DNA from: Mya arenaria | Taxonomy: Eukaryota > Mollusca > Bivalvia > Myida > Myidae | Direction: 5' to 3' | DNA: 64,000 nucleotides | NCBI RefSeq assembly: GCF_026914265.1 | Contig: NC_069123.1 | Span: 35,921,178 to 35,985,177 of the forward strand | Shown here: positions 38,601-49,566 of the stretch, in pieces | Layout of the letters: each line of letters begins with the position of its first letter | Position numbering within the stretch: the stretch's first letter is position 1 | Program-made: the position numbers and the translations under genes | The notes under the pieces: generated by a model | Database searches by the model: none | Told to the model about the DNA's origin: nothing | What the model saw: the letters and a program-made list of their open reading frames with translations, nothing else

Positions 38601-40111
38601 GGTTTTTCTATGTCGTTGTGTGCGTGTGTGTTTATCTTCGGTCTTAGCCTCATGAGCTGTATATGATGCATGGGTGGTTTTTCTATGTCGTTGTGTGCGT
38701 GTATGTTTATCTTCGGTCTTAGCCTCATGAGCTGTATATGATGCATGGGTGGTTTTTCTATGTCGTTGTGTGCGTGTATGTTTATCTTCGGTCTTAGCCT
38801 CATGAGCTGTATATGATGCATGGGTGGTTTTTCTATGTCGTTGTGTGCGTGTATGTTTATCTTCGGTCTTAGCCTCATGAGCTGTATATGATGCATGGGT
38901 GGTTTTTCTATGTCGTTGTGTGCGTGTATGTTTATCTTCGGTCTTAGCCTCATGAGCTGTATATGATGCATGGGTGGTTTTTCTATGTCGTTGTGTGCGT
39001 GTGTGTTTATCTTCGGTCTTAGCCTCATGAGCTGTATATGATGCATGGGTGGTTTTTCTATGTCGTTGTGTGCGTGTGTTTTTATCTTCGGTCTTAGCCT
39101 CATGAGCTGTATATGATGCATGGGTGGTTTTTCTATGTCGTTGTGTGCGTGTGTGTTTATCTTCGGTCTTAGTCTAATGAGCTGAATATGATGCATGGGT
39201 GGTTTTTCTATGTCGTTGTGCGCGTGTGTGTTTATCTTCGGACTTAGTCTAATGAGCTGAATATGATGCATGGGTGGTTTTTCTATGTCGTTGTGCGCGT
39301 GTGTGTTTATCTTCGGACTTAGTCTAATGAGCTGAATATGATGCATGGGTGGTTTTTCTATGTCGTTGTGTGCGTGTATGTTTATCTTCGGTCTTAGCCT
39401 CATGAGCTGTATATGATGCATGGGTGGTTTTTCTATGTCGTTGTGTGCGTGTGTGTTTATCTTCGATCTTAGCCTCATGAGCTGTATATGATGCATGGGT
39501 GGTTTTTCTATGTCGCTGTGTGCGTGTGTGTTTATCTTCGGTCCTAGCCTCATGAGCTGTATATGATGCATGGGTGATTTTTCTATGTCGCTGTGTGCGT
39601 GTGTGTTTATCTTCGGTCTTAGCCTCATGAGCTGTATATGATGCATGGGTGTTTTTTCTATGTCGTTGTGTGCGTGTGTGTTTATCTTCGGTCTTAGCCT
39701 CATGAGCTGTATATGATGCATGGGTGGTTTTTCTATGTTGTTGTGTGCGTGTATGTTTATCTTCGGTCTTAGCCTCATGAGCTGTATATGATGCATGGGT
39801 GGTTTTTCTATGTCGTTGTGTGCGTGTGTGTTTATTATTCGGTCTTAGTCTAGTGAGCTGAATATGATGCATGAGCGGTCTTTCTATGTCGTTGTGTGTG
39901 AGAATGTCTTTCTATGGCCTTAACCCTGTGCCTTTTGAGAGTGTTTCCGTGGTGTTTTAGCTTCTGATCTTGTCCCTTTAGTTTGCAATCTAGAAGTGTT
40001 ATAATTTAACTTATTATTCTGTTTTAGGACCGATGGAATACCATGGAAAACGAGCTTGTACAACAAGGACTGGCCTTGAAAGCCGGCGATTCCCGTCTTA
40101 CTATTCTTTAA
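32661..40111 (+). CDS. gene A: coiled-coil protein with hydrophobic hairpin, paralogue of gene B
   Basis: Function not recognised. Exons: 32661-32720, 32883-33293, 34196-34352, 35286-35498, 35767-35861, 36964-37086, 40028-40111 (TAA). Phases agree and the total is 1143 nt (380 aa). The 5' end is uncertain: the model lacks about 50 N-terminal residues present in gene B, so an upstream exon may be missing or this may be an incomplete copy. Residues 21-187 are helical and charged. About 188-232 is a Gly/Ala-rich hydrophobic pair (KIVGASAGIAGGLFGVALAP, turn FTAGGS, LVALAAGVATMALLLANAA), followed by a Glu/Arg-rich coil (235-295). Links to gene B: VTSK followed by NEPL (25-28, 38-41; in B 76-79, 97-100), and a phase-0 intron just before the last exon, which starts DRWNTMENEL here and GWNLVGG in B. 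Membrane insertion of the hairpin is inference. Confidence 0.72.
34890..35065 (+). repeat. dispersed repeat R1, copy 5
   Basis: A near-complete copy with CTACAGAAACAAGCTCAGTAG, GTTTAAACATAAACCCAG and the tail CACAAACACGAAACATGGAA, ending near CAGTGCATGTACACTATAT. It lies in intron 3 of gene A. Confidence 0.65.
37605..39905. repeat. 75-bp minisatellite, about 30 copies, in last intron of gene A
   Basis: Unit phrase: GATGCATGGGTGGTTTTTCT, then CGTTGTGTGCGTGTGTG, then ATCTTCGGTCTTAGCCTCAT. Copies are nearly identical with a few alternating variants (GTGTATG or GTGTGTG; TAGTCTAATGAGCTGAA or TAGCCTCATGAGCTGTA). The right edge (about 39830-39905) is more diverged. Because 75 is a multiple of three and the unit has no stop in one minus-strand frame, a 742-codon antisense frame of 25-residue repeats runs through it; this is most simply a by-product. 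Confidence 0.95.
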
Positions 40112-40336
40112 GTGGACGCTTACGAGCCAGTATAACAAAGACTGGCCCTAAAACCCGGCGATTCACGTATTACTATTCTTTGAGGGGACGCTAACGAGCT
40201 TTTACAACAAGGATTGTCTCTGAAGGCCGGCGGTTCCAATCTTACTTTTCTTGAGGTGACTCTAACGAGCTATTGCAAAAAGGACTGGTCATGGAGGCCG
40301 GTGATTCCCGTCTTACTATTCTTTGAGTGGACGCCT
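40050..40336 (+). pseudogene. tandem copies of the last coding exon of gene A
   Basis: Units of 71-72 bp begin at 40050 (inside the true last exon), 40122, 40194 and 40265. Each starts ACGAGC and carries worn forms of the stretch encoding LVQQGLALKAGDSRLTIL and the bases after the stop. The true exon ends at the TAA 40109-40111, so the three extra copies fall in the 3' untranslated region. Divergence of the middle copies shows the duplication is not recent. Confidence 0.85.
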
Positions 40337-40339
40337 ACT

Positions 40340-41970
40340 ATTTGATTAGACTAACACGTTTTAGCAAAGCCACAATGTCAATCATTGTTCCATAGGTGTC
40401 CTTCAAATAGCTTGGACGCTATTATATGGCCTTTCAGCCCTATTATATTGTTTAAAAGTAATAATATGACCTTTCAATGAAAGTGTTCAACTTGAAAAAA
40501 TATTTTTTTTACCTTGAACGCGCACGTCTTAAATGCAAGAAGCGTTTTCATTGTACGGACTTCAATCGACTGTTCCATTGCTGACCAATCAAATCGGCTT
40601 TAATATCGTTAATGATGTAATTAGATGGCTGTCGAATGTGATTGAAAGTGAAAGGTGATTTACAAAAAAACACATTTGATTTGGATTAATACGCGTCTGA
40701 ATCAACGTTTCAGAACGGTATCGATGCATATTCAAGCTACTTTTTGTTTCGCATGCGCAAAGATTGCATTTCAGTCAATAGTAACGGGTTTTTTGTTGTT
40801 GTTGTTGTTTTTTTGTTGTTTTTTTGTTTTGTTTTTTTTTTTGGGGGGGGAGGGGGGGGGGGGCTTTTCGTTTCACAAAGAATGTTGTCCGAGAGAAAAG
40901 TACCTTCTGTTTAATGAAATGAAAGAATGGCGTCTTCACGTACAAAAGAGGTTTTTTTCGTTAAATCTAAGGTAATAGACTACAGGAGAACAAATTCTAA
41001 GGAAAGTGTTATAAAGATATGTATGACAAATTTTAAATGCCTTTGTCTCCTGAAGAATTTGCCATTATCTGCCACCGTTAAGAAGATATGTTTTATGTAT
41101 TATACGTTAGCCATTGATTTTAAAATAATAATAAGTTTCTGTCTATTAAAATTTCGATAATCATTGTTAGAAAGTACTTTTTAATTGTAAATTGTGTTCG
41201 ATCTTGACATTGTTTTTGTTTTCATTTATTTCAATGTTACACCATGTTATGTATATAACCCCATAATTCATATTTTAAACATTTTAGCATTATTGACGCT
41301 TTAGCACTCCCTTCTTTAAAATTTTGTCTTGAATTTTGTATATTTCAACTGTTAACAAAAATAAATCAGAAAATTTCAACAAAAATGTGATAATTATGTT
41401 TATTGTAATCCAAGCCAACGGTTTCCTTTTTGATTATTTGATTTGGACATTCAAAATAATGAAAACGTAGAAGCCAAAACAAAAGAAAAACATTCTGGTT
41501 TGAAACTCGATTACCGGTTGTGACATACCAAGCCTTTTATGTCAGTTTAATTGCTATGTATAACATATACCATCATGATGTATCTGTTTAAAAACTACTC
41601 TCTTTAAGAGTATGCAAGAGGGATATTTTAAAAATTCGTATACAGAATGCATTGGGTGAAAGTCAAACCTAGCATGATTTGTTTGTCTCGTGATGTTTAA
41701 AAGCCTACATAAATCTTTAGCTATGCCAATTGAATCATCCAAAATTTCAAGTTTTGCTTTATTCAGACTCAAAAAGTATCCCACTTACCCCACATATCAT
41801 GCCCCAAAAGGTCCGAACAAATATAAGCTTGGTAACACAAAGGGCAAGAAAGTGTGCAATTTAGCTTAGAATTTGCCCTACATTGCTAGCCAACCAGGGA
41901 CGCTACATCTTTTAAAATTTTCGTTTCTTATTTGCGAAGAATCGTTACTTATTTCTTAAGACAACTATTC
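40340..41970. other. gene A 3' flank and intergenic
   Basis: No gene was supported. About 40790-40862 is a T-rich run (TTGTTGTTGTTG) passing into a run of about 20 G broken by one A. Such a G tract could form a quadruplex and is likely length-variable. Confidence 0.4.
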
Positions 41971-41974
41971 AGGA

Positions 41975-42335
41975 TTAAAGCTGCACTCTCACAGATTTAC
42001 TGATTTTGCAACTTTTTTTATTTTTTGTCTTGGAAAGAGCAAATTTTTGCATAAATATCTGCAAACCAATGATATAAGGTTGCTGACAAAAAAACAGATC
42101 GTAGATTTTCATATTTCTGTTCGAAAGTAATGTTTGATGGCTTAAACCGTTTCTAACTGTTTAAGAAAAATGCATTAAACATCAATTTTTGAACTTAAAT
42201 ATAAAAATCTGCGATCTTATTTTTGTCAGCAGTCTTATATAACTGGTTTCCATGGATTTTCGCAAAAAATGCCCGTTCCAAGACAAAAAATAAATAAGTT
42301 GTCAAAACATTCAATCTGTGAGAGTGCAGCTTTAA
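41975..42335. mobile_element. TTAA-type MITE R2, intact foldback
   Basis: TTAAAGCTGCACTCTCACAG at the left is matched by CTGTGAGAGTGCAGCTTTAA at the right. Inverted arms extend well inward, with TGCAACTTTTTTTATTTTTT at the left and an imperfect inverse of it before the right end, giving a foldback of 361 bp including TTAA on both sides. It is non-coding. Confidence 0.85.
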
Positions 42336-42339
42336 GTTA

Positions 42340-44195
42340 AATGCTATAGCGGCGCATGTGCATATATCCATGTCTACTGTTTCAGTGGCAACGATTATTT
42401 AAATGACGTCACAATATCTTCCATTGATTGACAGGTCGTTTTGACAGACGCTCGGCTTATTTTTAAAGCTGGTGTTATTTGGGAGGGGCTCACACTAAGT
42501 CTAATTTAGAAAGATTCAATTTTAAAATTAATTTTCGTCAGTTAGTGTATGGTACAATTTAAACCAAAGTATTTAATTTAAATGCCTATAAGGCTTAGGT
42601 TACTTATTCACGAATAAATTACTTAATAAACTTTAACCCATACATAGGGGAAAATTCTACATAGTATTTCGCGTTTTAAAAGACAATTAAACACTTGTTT
42701 AAAGTTGTATGTAGTTCCGTTTCACTGATATGTTCTCAATTTATCAAAAAAATCTTAAATAAGTCGGCATAGTTTTAGCAGTTCTAAGCAGCTCCTAACA
42801 AGCCCTAGAAGTTCTCTATTTCTCTCCGCAACACTTGGTATATATACAATTCCAAAATGTCGACCAGATGTTTCTTGAAGCAAAGATGTTTGTGCAAAGT
42901 GTCTACCATAACGCTTTTAATAATTATCATTTGATGTTACTGAAAGTTTAAAATGTAACCTAGTACTGTGTACTAAGGCCATTTTAGTGGTAAAAGCAAG
43001 TTTTAGTTTTATATTGGTTTCACGGAACAGTGCATTTATTGCGAAAGTTTCGAATAAAATGAAAACCAGCCATATCGTTTGTTTCACAAAAACCGAAACT
43101 GAAAACCAGTTCACTTTTGAAAAAAAAAGCAGATTTCAAAACCGTTAAAACCATTGAAACCGAAACTGAAACTAGTTTCAAATTTGGAATCGAAAATGTT
43201 GCCCTAAGTGATTAAAGGACTCAAAGATCCCTAACAAACTATGAACTTTACAAGTGTTGCACATACACATCTGGATGGTATTTAGACACAGCGATTTGAA
43301 TTGTAGCCAAAGAATCATGTATTTCTCCTAAATTCACATACCGTTTACGACCATGTCCGTTTTGTACTGAAATTAAGTTCAAACCTGAAATCTTGATTAA
43401 CTTATATCAGTAGGCAAAATAAAACAAATTAAGTGATTTAAAATCAATACATTCACATATATAACAGGTATACATTTTGAGTGATAAACCTTTAGCTACT
43501 TACTAAATAATGCATTTATGGAAATAATAATTACTGAAAACAAGATTGTTACCGTGTATGTAATAGCTGAATACGAACTAATATTAAATGAATGGTGAAA
43601 GATTTACAGTGATCAACAATCGTCTCATGAGGTAGAATACCATGTTTTTATGCATTTTTCTTTCAAATTTTACACGGTATCTTTCATAAGATCCATAGTT
43701 TTTTTGTATTCATCTTATTCGGTAAATTGCAACAATTGGATTTATTTGTGTATAACTTATTTGGGAGTGTAAGAGTGCATCTTCAAACATAATTTATTAT
43801 AGACCACATAGACCACTTTGCTACAACATATAGTTTTGAAAGTCTTCAAAGCCTTACCCAATATTAATTTTACCCAAACTCTTCAAGTGCTCAAAAACAT
43901 ATCATTATTACACTTAAGCCAATCTAAACTACAGGGACAAACCCATTCGTCGAAAATAATATTAAGAGGCACATGGTAAATGCCCAAGCGACAATGAACT
44001 TGAGACACATGCGTACAATCACCTAAATATTAATACTAATACAAACATCCAAAACAAATCATACACGAGTCAAAATAGCTTAACCGACAGAAGATGGTAT
44101 TAGCGCCTTGGATCGGTCAGTGTAACAAGTTCATTGCAACACGAGTGAACAGGGTTTCCATATTGTGGCCATGTTAAAATGCATAATGTGTCATG
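42340..44195. other. intergenic, nothing supported
   Basis: Near 43040-43190 the words ACCGAAACTGAAA and AAACCAG recur a few times as a short degenerate repeat. No exon was seen on either strand. Confidence 0.4.
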
Positions 44196-44198
44196 ACA

Positions 44199-45497
44199 AT
44201 TCTGAGGCTATTGAAAAAAAACATTTAGTCGCGTGTAGAGATGTATATTTTGATGAGGTTTATTCTGAGGCTATTGAAATTCCGATTGGTGCGGAATTAC
44301 ATATTTTCATGGGGTTTATTCTGAGGCTAATGAAAACCAATTGAGTGTGGAGTTATATATTTTGATGAGGTTTATTCTGAGGCTATGGAAAACCAATAGA
44401 TTGCGGAGTTATATATTTTGATGATGTTTATTCTGAGGTTATGGAAAACCAATTGATTGCGGGGTTATATATTTTGATGAGGTTTATTCTGAGGCTATGG
44501 AAAACCAATTAAGTGCAGAGTTTTATATTTTGATGAGGTTTATTCTGAGGCTATTGAAAACCAATTGAGTGCGGAGTTATATATTTTGATGAGGTTTATT
44601 CTGAGGTTATGGAAAACCAATTGAGTGCGGAGTTATATATTTTGATGAGGTTTATTCTGAGGCTATTGAAAACCAATTGAGTGCGGAGTTATATATTTTG
44701 ATGAGGTTTATTCTGAGGCTATGGAAAACCAATTGATTGCGGAGTTATATATTTTGATGAGGTTTATTCTGAGGTTATGGAAAACCAATTGAGTGCGGAG
44801 TTATATATTTTGATGAGGTTTATTCTGAGGCTGTGGAAAACAATTGAGTGCGGAGTTATATATTTTGATGAGGTTTATTCTGAGGCTAATGAAAACCAAT
44901 TGAGTGCGGAGTTATATATTTTGATGAGGTTTATTCTGAGGCTATGGAAAACTCATTTACTGCGGAGTTATATATTTTGATGAGGTTTATTCTGAGGCTT
45001 ATGAAAACCAATTGAGTGCAGAGTAATATATATTTTGATGAGGTTTATTCTGAGGCTATGGAAAACCAATTGAGTGCAGAGTAATATATATTTTGATGAG
45101 GTTTATTCTGAGGCTATGGAGAACTCATTTACTGCGGAGTTATATATTTTGATGAGGTTTATTCTGAGGCTATGGAAAACCAATTGAGTGCAGAGTAATA
45201 TATATTTTGATGAGGTTTATTCTGAGGCTATGGAAAACTCATTTACTGCGGAGTTATATATTTTGATGAGGTTTATTCTGAGGCTAATGAAAACCAATTG
45301 AGTGCAGAGTTATATATATTTTGATGAGGTTTATTCTGAGGCTATGGAAAACTCATTTACTGCGGAGTTATATATTTTGATGAGGTTTATTCTGAGGCTA
45401 TTGAAAACTCATTTAGTGCGGAGTTATATACATTGATGAGGTTTATTCTGAGTGTATTGGAAATCCATTTAGTGCAGAGTTTTATATGTTGATGAGA
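44199..45497. repeat. 56-bp minisatellite, about 23 copies
   Basis: Unit: GAGGCTATGGAAAACCAATT, GAGTGCGGAG, TTATATATTTTGATGAGG, TTTATTCT. Variants (AACTCATTTACTGCGGAG; GCAGAGTAATATATA) alternate in the right half, suggesting higher-order duplication of unit pairs. Edges are more diverged than the centre. It is intergenic between gene A and the CDR2-like gene. Confidence 0.92.
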
Positions 45498-45499
45498 TA

Positions 45500-46445
45500 A
45501 CGTAATATATAAAGACATTATAATATAAAAATGAGCGTTGGCATCATTTGTTTTTTCGCACATATTTGAGGGTCAATGACAATCGAGCGATAACCGTAAT
45601 TACTGCAACTCCATATCATGTAGAACGGATTATACACTGAATATAAACACTTCATTTCGTAGTAAGTATGTTGTGGATCTACATGATTTGTTTTTATAGA
45701 TCGTTCTGCCCTCTGCGCATGATTGACAGTTAAGTGTGCAGTTGAAGCCGAATTTGAAAACAAATGTGTAATCAGCTATCAACTCGTATTGACATCTATT
45801 CAGTGCATACTTAAAATATTAATGTGACCATATTCAAATACAAATCACATTTACGCTTCTTCCTTTAAAAATGTCTTGATAATATACAACCATTCAAACA
45901 AATTCAGTATTAAAATGTGCAATCTTTTATTGTTCATTTTGATTAATAAAACTTAAAAAGGTCATTCAAAGTGAAGTTCTGTACTATGCAAACATACCTA
46001 GGTAATACTATTAATCAAAATATCAACAAATTGTTGATTTTTAAACGAAAAGTAAGATAGGTGTCCAGGTTTCGGTGCTTTTCAATTTTATTTGCTTTTA
46101 TAACATATTCACAAAGTCGCGACAATTTACCATTGTCCGACATTCATTTAATGAAACTAACGCCTGGGCGGTTTAAATTTCGCGCCAAAACACCACGTGA
46201 CTACACAAAGGGCGGAGCTAGTGGATCTACTAGCAAATACCAAATATGTTAGAGTTTATTTTGGCGAGTTCATTTCAGGGCCTCGCTGCGCTCGCTCCAT
46301 TTTCTGTTTATCTTCAAAATGAGCTCTAACATATACTTGAATGTTTTGGTTTTGAAACGTGTTCAGCTTGTTGAAATATGCCTTAAACAACGTTATCACT
46401 TTTTGCTAGTAGGTAGGTGAGAACTGTGTAGCTTTCAACTATGCA
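45500..46445. other. intergenic, nothing supported
   Basis: Unique-looking AT-rich sequence with no supported exon or repeat. Confidence 0.35.
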
Positions 46446-46448
46446 CCT

Positions 46449-46940
46449 TTAAAGGGACTGTGTCACAGATTGGCACCAAAAAAAGTTTTTTCTGTAACGA
46501 ATCTCAAGACAATTATCTAATGTGTTACACTTTGATATCATAATTGTAAAAATAAGTACCAAAATGCAAAAAAAAAAAAAAATTGTTTCGGAGACCGGGT
46601 TCGAATCCGCGTCGCCAAAATTGAAGACCAGCGTCTTACTCACTGAGTTACAAAGGCTTATACTAATAGGGTGACATAATTAAGCTATATAACTACCTCG
46701 GTAATATCACGTGATAACACCGACTAGCCAATCACGCATAAGGAATGAATTCTACCCGGTAGACATACCCAGTAATCTTTTTAATGGAAAAATACTAAAT
46801 AACTGCTAAACTTAAATAAATTGTAAACTATGTGGTACTTCAGTTAGTAAGTTTCAATGCATTGTATACATCGATGCCAAGTTTATGTCAGTTTTCTTTT
46901 TTTCCCCGCTATTTGATCATACGTGAGACAGCCCCTTTAA
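46449..46940 (-). mobile_element. R4 composite element, second copy (inverted)
   Basis: The reverse complement of the 31138-31634 element, with ends TTAAAGGGACTG and CAGCCCCTTTAA. The tRNA-like segment (GGGTTCGAATCCGCG read on +, about 46600) and the flanking arms match in order. A run of about 14 A (46567-46580) marks a short length difference. Confidence 0.75.
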
Positions 46941-47439
46941 GCCAAAATGTGGCTTTATCATGCCAATGTAGTCACCATCACTATTGCAACTAGACACAAA
47001 ATCCAGTGGTGCCCTGCATGTGACAAATTACCAAAACACCAGCCACTCTAGACATTGTCTGATAATTACTAAGCAAATAATATAACAAAGCCATATAATT
47101 ATTTAACCCGTGTATCATTTGAAAGAATATTAAAACACGTACATTAAATGCAACAACCATTTAAAATATATATACTAACACACTACGGTCAAAGTAATGT
47201 TCAAGCGAATAGAAAATGTTACAGTACTGTATGAACAATGCACCATGTGCAAAACGCTGCACCATTTGCCATGAAAACTGTGTCATATTTGATATTTTTT
47301 TAAAGCTGCCATGTACCATATGTGAAATAATTTCACCATATGTGGATTGTTTTGTACCAATCACTATAATGTAAAATGTTAAAACTTTATCTTTCAGAAT
47401 GGTTGATTTGGGATACTTCAAGCACGGGGTGTGGTACAC

Positions 47440-48185
47440 CCCGCTGGTCTTTACTGGATTCAGGTCATCCGTCAGTCAGTATTTTGGAATTTAGTGCTGG
47501 TTCATCGCTAAAATTCCTTGCCGGATTTTAATGAAACTTCACAGGAGTGTTTGGTATCAAGAAGAGTGATACATGCTTTCGGAAGAGTTTGCATTTCTTC
47601 TAACCCTTGCGAAGTTTTTTGCAGATTAATTTCCCATCATACTTTGATTTTCTTCAGACAATGAATTTCATTGGGATAGGGTACTGGTGGCCACAGTCTT
47701 ATACGAGCCTACGTAGCAGTTTGTCTGTCCGTCTGGTTTGCCTCGAACTATTATTTACTGTTTTAATTGATTGACTTAAAGCTGTGCCATTAATCAGCAT
47801 GATATAAAAAAGCATAAAGAACACCATTTTGTTAATCATAACTATGGCAAATTAAGAGAGTTGCTTATTGCACTGTCATCGACCACATGGTATCAACAAT
47901 ATTTTAAACAAGAATGCCGCAGTGCAAACTCCAACCCACACCCGTTCTTTTATTTTCAGTCGAAAAGGGGCACAACTCAATACTTAATTAAATCAGAGTT
48001 ATTGGTCTTACTGTAAATGTGTATATTGTCTCCGGTAGCATGTGTATAAAGTTGCATTGGGATATCTGGCACGACTGTAAGTAATGGCCAGGCAAAAAGT
48101 GTTTGTGCTACTCTGACGACACCAAGGATTTCACAATAATCTCTGTTTTGTTCGAAAAACCAGACGAGCTAGAATAATGAATAGT
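47440..48185. repeat. two bivalve-type dispersed repeats
   Basis: About 47440-47750 has TTCCTTGCCGGATTTTAATG, AAACTTCACAGGAGTGTTTG and GTCTGTCCGTCTGG. About 47910-48160 has AAAAGGGGCACAACTCAATA, AATCAGAGTTATTGGTCTTA and TATTGTCTCCGGTAGCATGT, with GACGACACCAAGGATTTCAC. From memory both sets are familiar from mollusc genomes. No coding sense. Confidence 0.5.
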
Positions 48186-48700
48186 TCGATCATGTAAATT
48201 GTCAGAAATGATTTGCATGATGAGTAGGAACGCAAGACATTATTTCGTCAATGATCATAACAATTTAGAATGAATGGCTCAGTTTACATTCAAACAAATC
48301 ATAACACACAAAATGTTTTCAATTTATTGAAAAGCTAAACAAAAATTGAAAAATAAAAAAAATACTGGGATAAATTGCACTGTACTGACAGAAATATCAT
48401 TCTGATATCAATAACAAAAAAACAACAAGAAGAAAATCTCCCACATGCTTAGAAATACAATACAATGTGATTTAAAATGATGCATAACTCGATAAGTTAA
48501 AGGAATTCGTTCACACAATTTATGTTGGCAATGGTTTTGTTTTTAATGTTTGCTGAATTTTAGCTATTTTACTTACTGTGATTAACGTACACCGAAAAGC
48601 AACTGGCTGATATTCATTTGAAAAAGATTTTTGTAAATTATAGCCTTATTTAATTTCATGTTCCATACCATTTACAACGTTTTATGTTTCTGTCCCATAT

Positions 48701-49066
48701 TTAAAGCTGCACTCTCACAGATTTACCGCTTTGACAGTGCGAGTTTTTAGTGTTTTTTTTGTCTTTGAAAGAGCCAAATATTGCCTTTATGTCAGGAACC
48801 CGGTGATATAATACAGGTGATAAAAGATCAGTTCGCAGTTATTAATATTTACGCTCGAAAATTGATGTTTTATGGCTAAAAGCGTTACTAACGCTTTAAG
48901 AAAAAAATGAAAATTCGGCAATTTTACAAAAAAAATCAAATCTGTTCTATTGTGTGTTATCCTATATGACTGATTAAAAACAGCACTGATGCCAAAATCA
49001 GCGGATTCTGGGACCAAAAATGAAAAAGGTTGTCAAATTTGTCAATCTGTAAGAGTGCAGCTTTAA
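48701..49066. mobile_element. TTAA-type MITE R2, second near-intact copy
   Basis: TTAAAGCTGCACTCTCACAG at the left, CTGTAAGAGTGCAGCTTTAA at the right, with long inverted arms; 366 bp including TTAA at both ends. More diverged internally than the 41975-42335 copy. Confidence 0.85.
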
Positions 49067-49566
49067 CATCCTGAGCTGTTATATGAACGTTTAATGACGT
49101 ATTATCGCTGAAAACAAGCATTTCGTTCACATTTCACACAAAATTATTTGTTCGAAGACTTTCAAGTGTGATCGTGTCCCTTTAAAACAGATACAACGTC
49201 TATACAATCACATCCAATAGAAGTGTCAGTATCTTCAGATTAATAATTGCAAACTTCATAACAAAAATGCTCCACACGTCAAACTTTAAGCTGAATAAAA
49301 CTTTGAAGATATTAGAAAAGGCTAGCTTATTAAAAAAACATTTACATGTGAGGGTAAAATAAAACAGATTAAGCGACAGGTAAAGCTGCAAATAAGATTT
49401 TACTCTAAACTTAACTGATGACAATCTTACCTACTAATTCGGTCAATTCTTAACTAATTCAATTTCGTTTTCAAAAGTAATACTTGTATTTCAAATAAGT
49501 TTTAAATATATTATTTGTTCTTTCAATTATGTTAATGTCCCTTTAACTCGGTTTTGCATGACTTTG

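Noticed and set aside
37568-39872. Long minus-strand open frames of 25-residue repeats as a protein gene
   Set aside because: They are explained by a 75-bp repeat whose unit lacks a stop in that frame; a second overlapping frame is open too, and no splice or promoter context supports a gene.
37605-39905. CRISPR array
   Set aside because: Units are contiguous with no spacers and the sequence is animal nuclear DNA.
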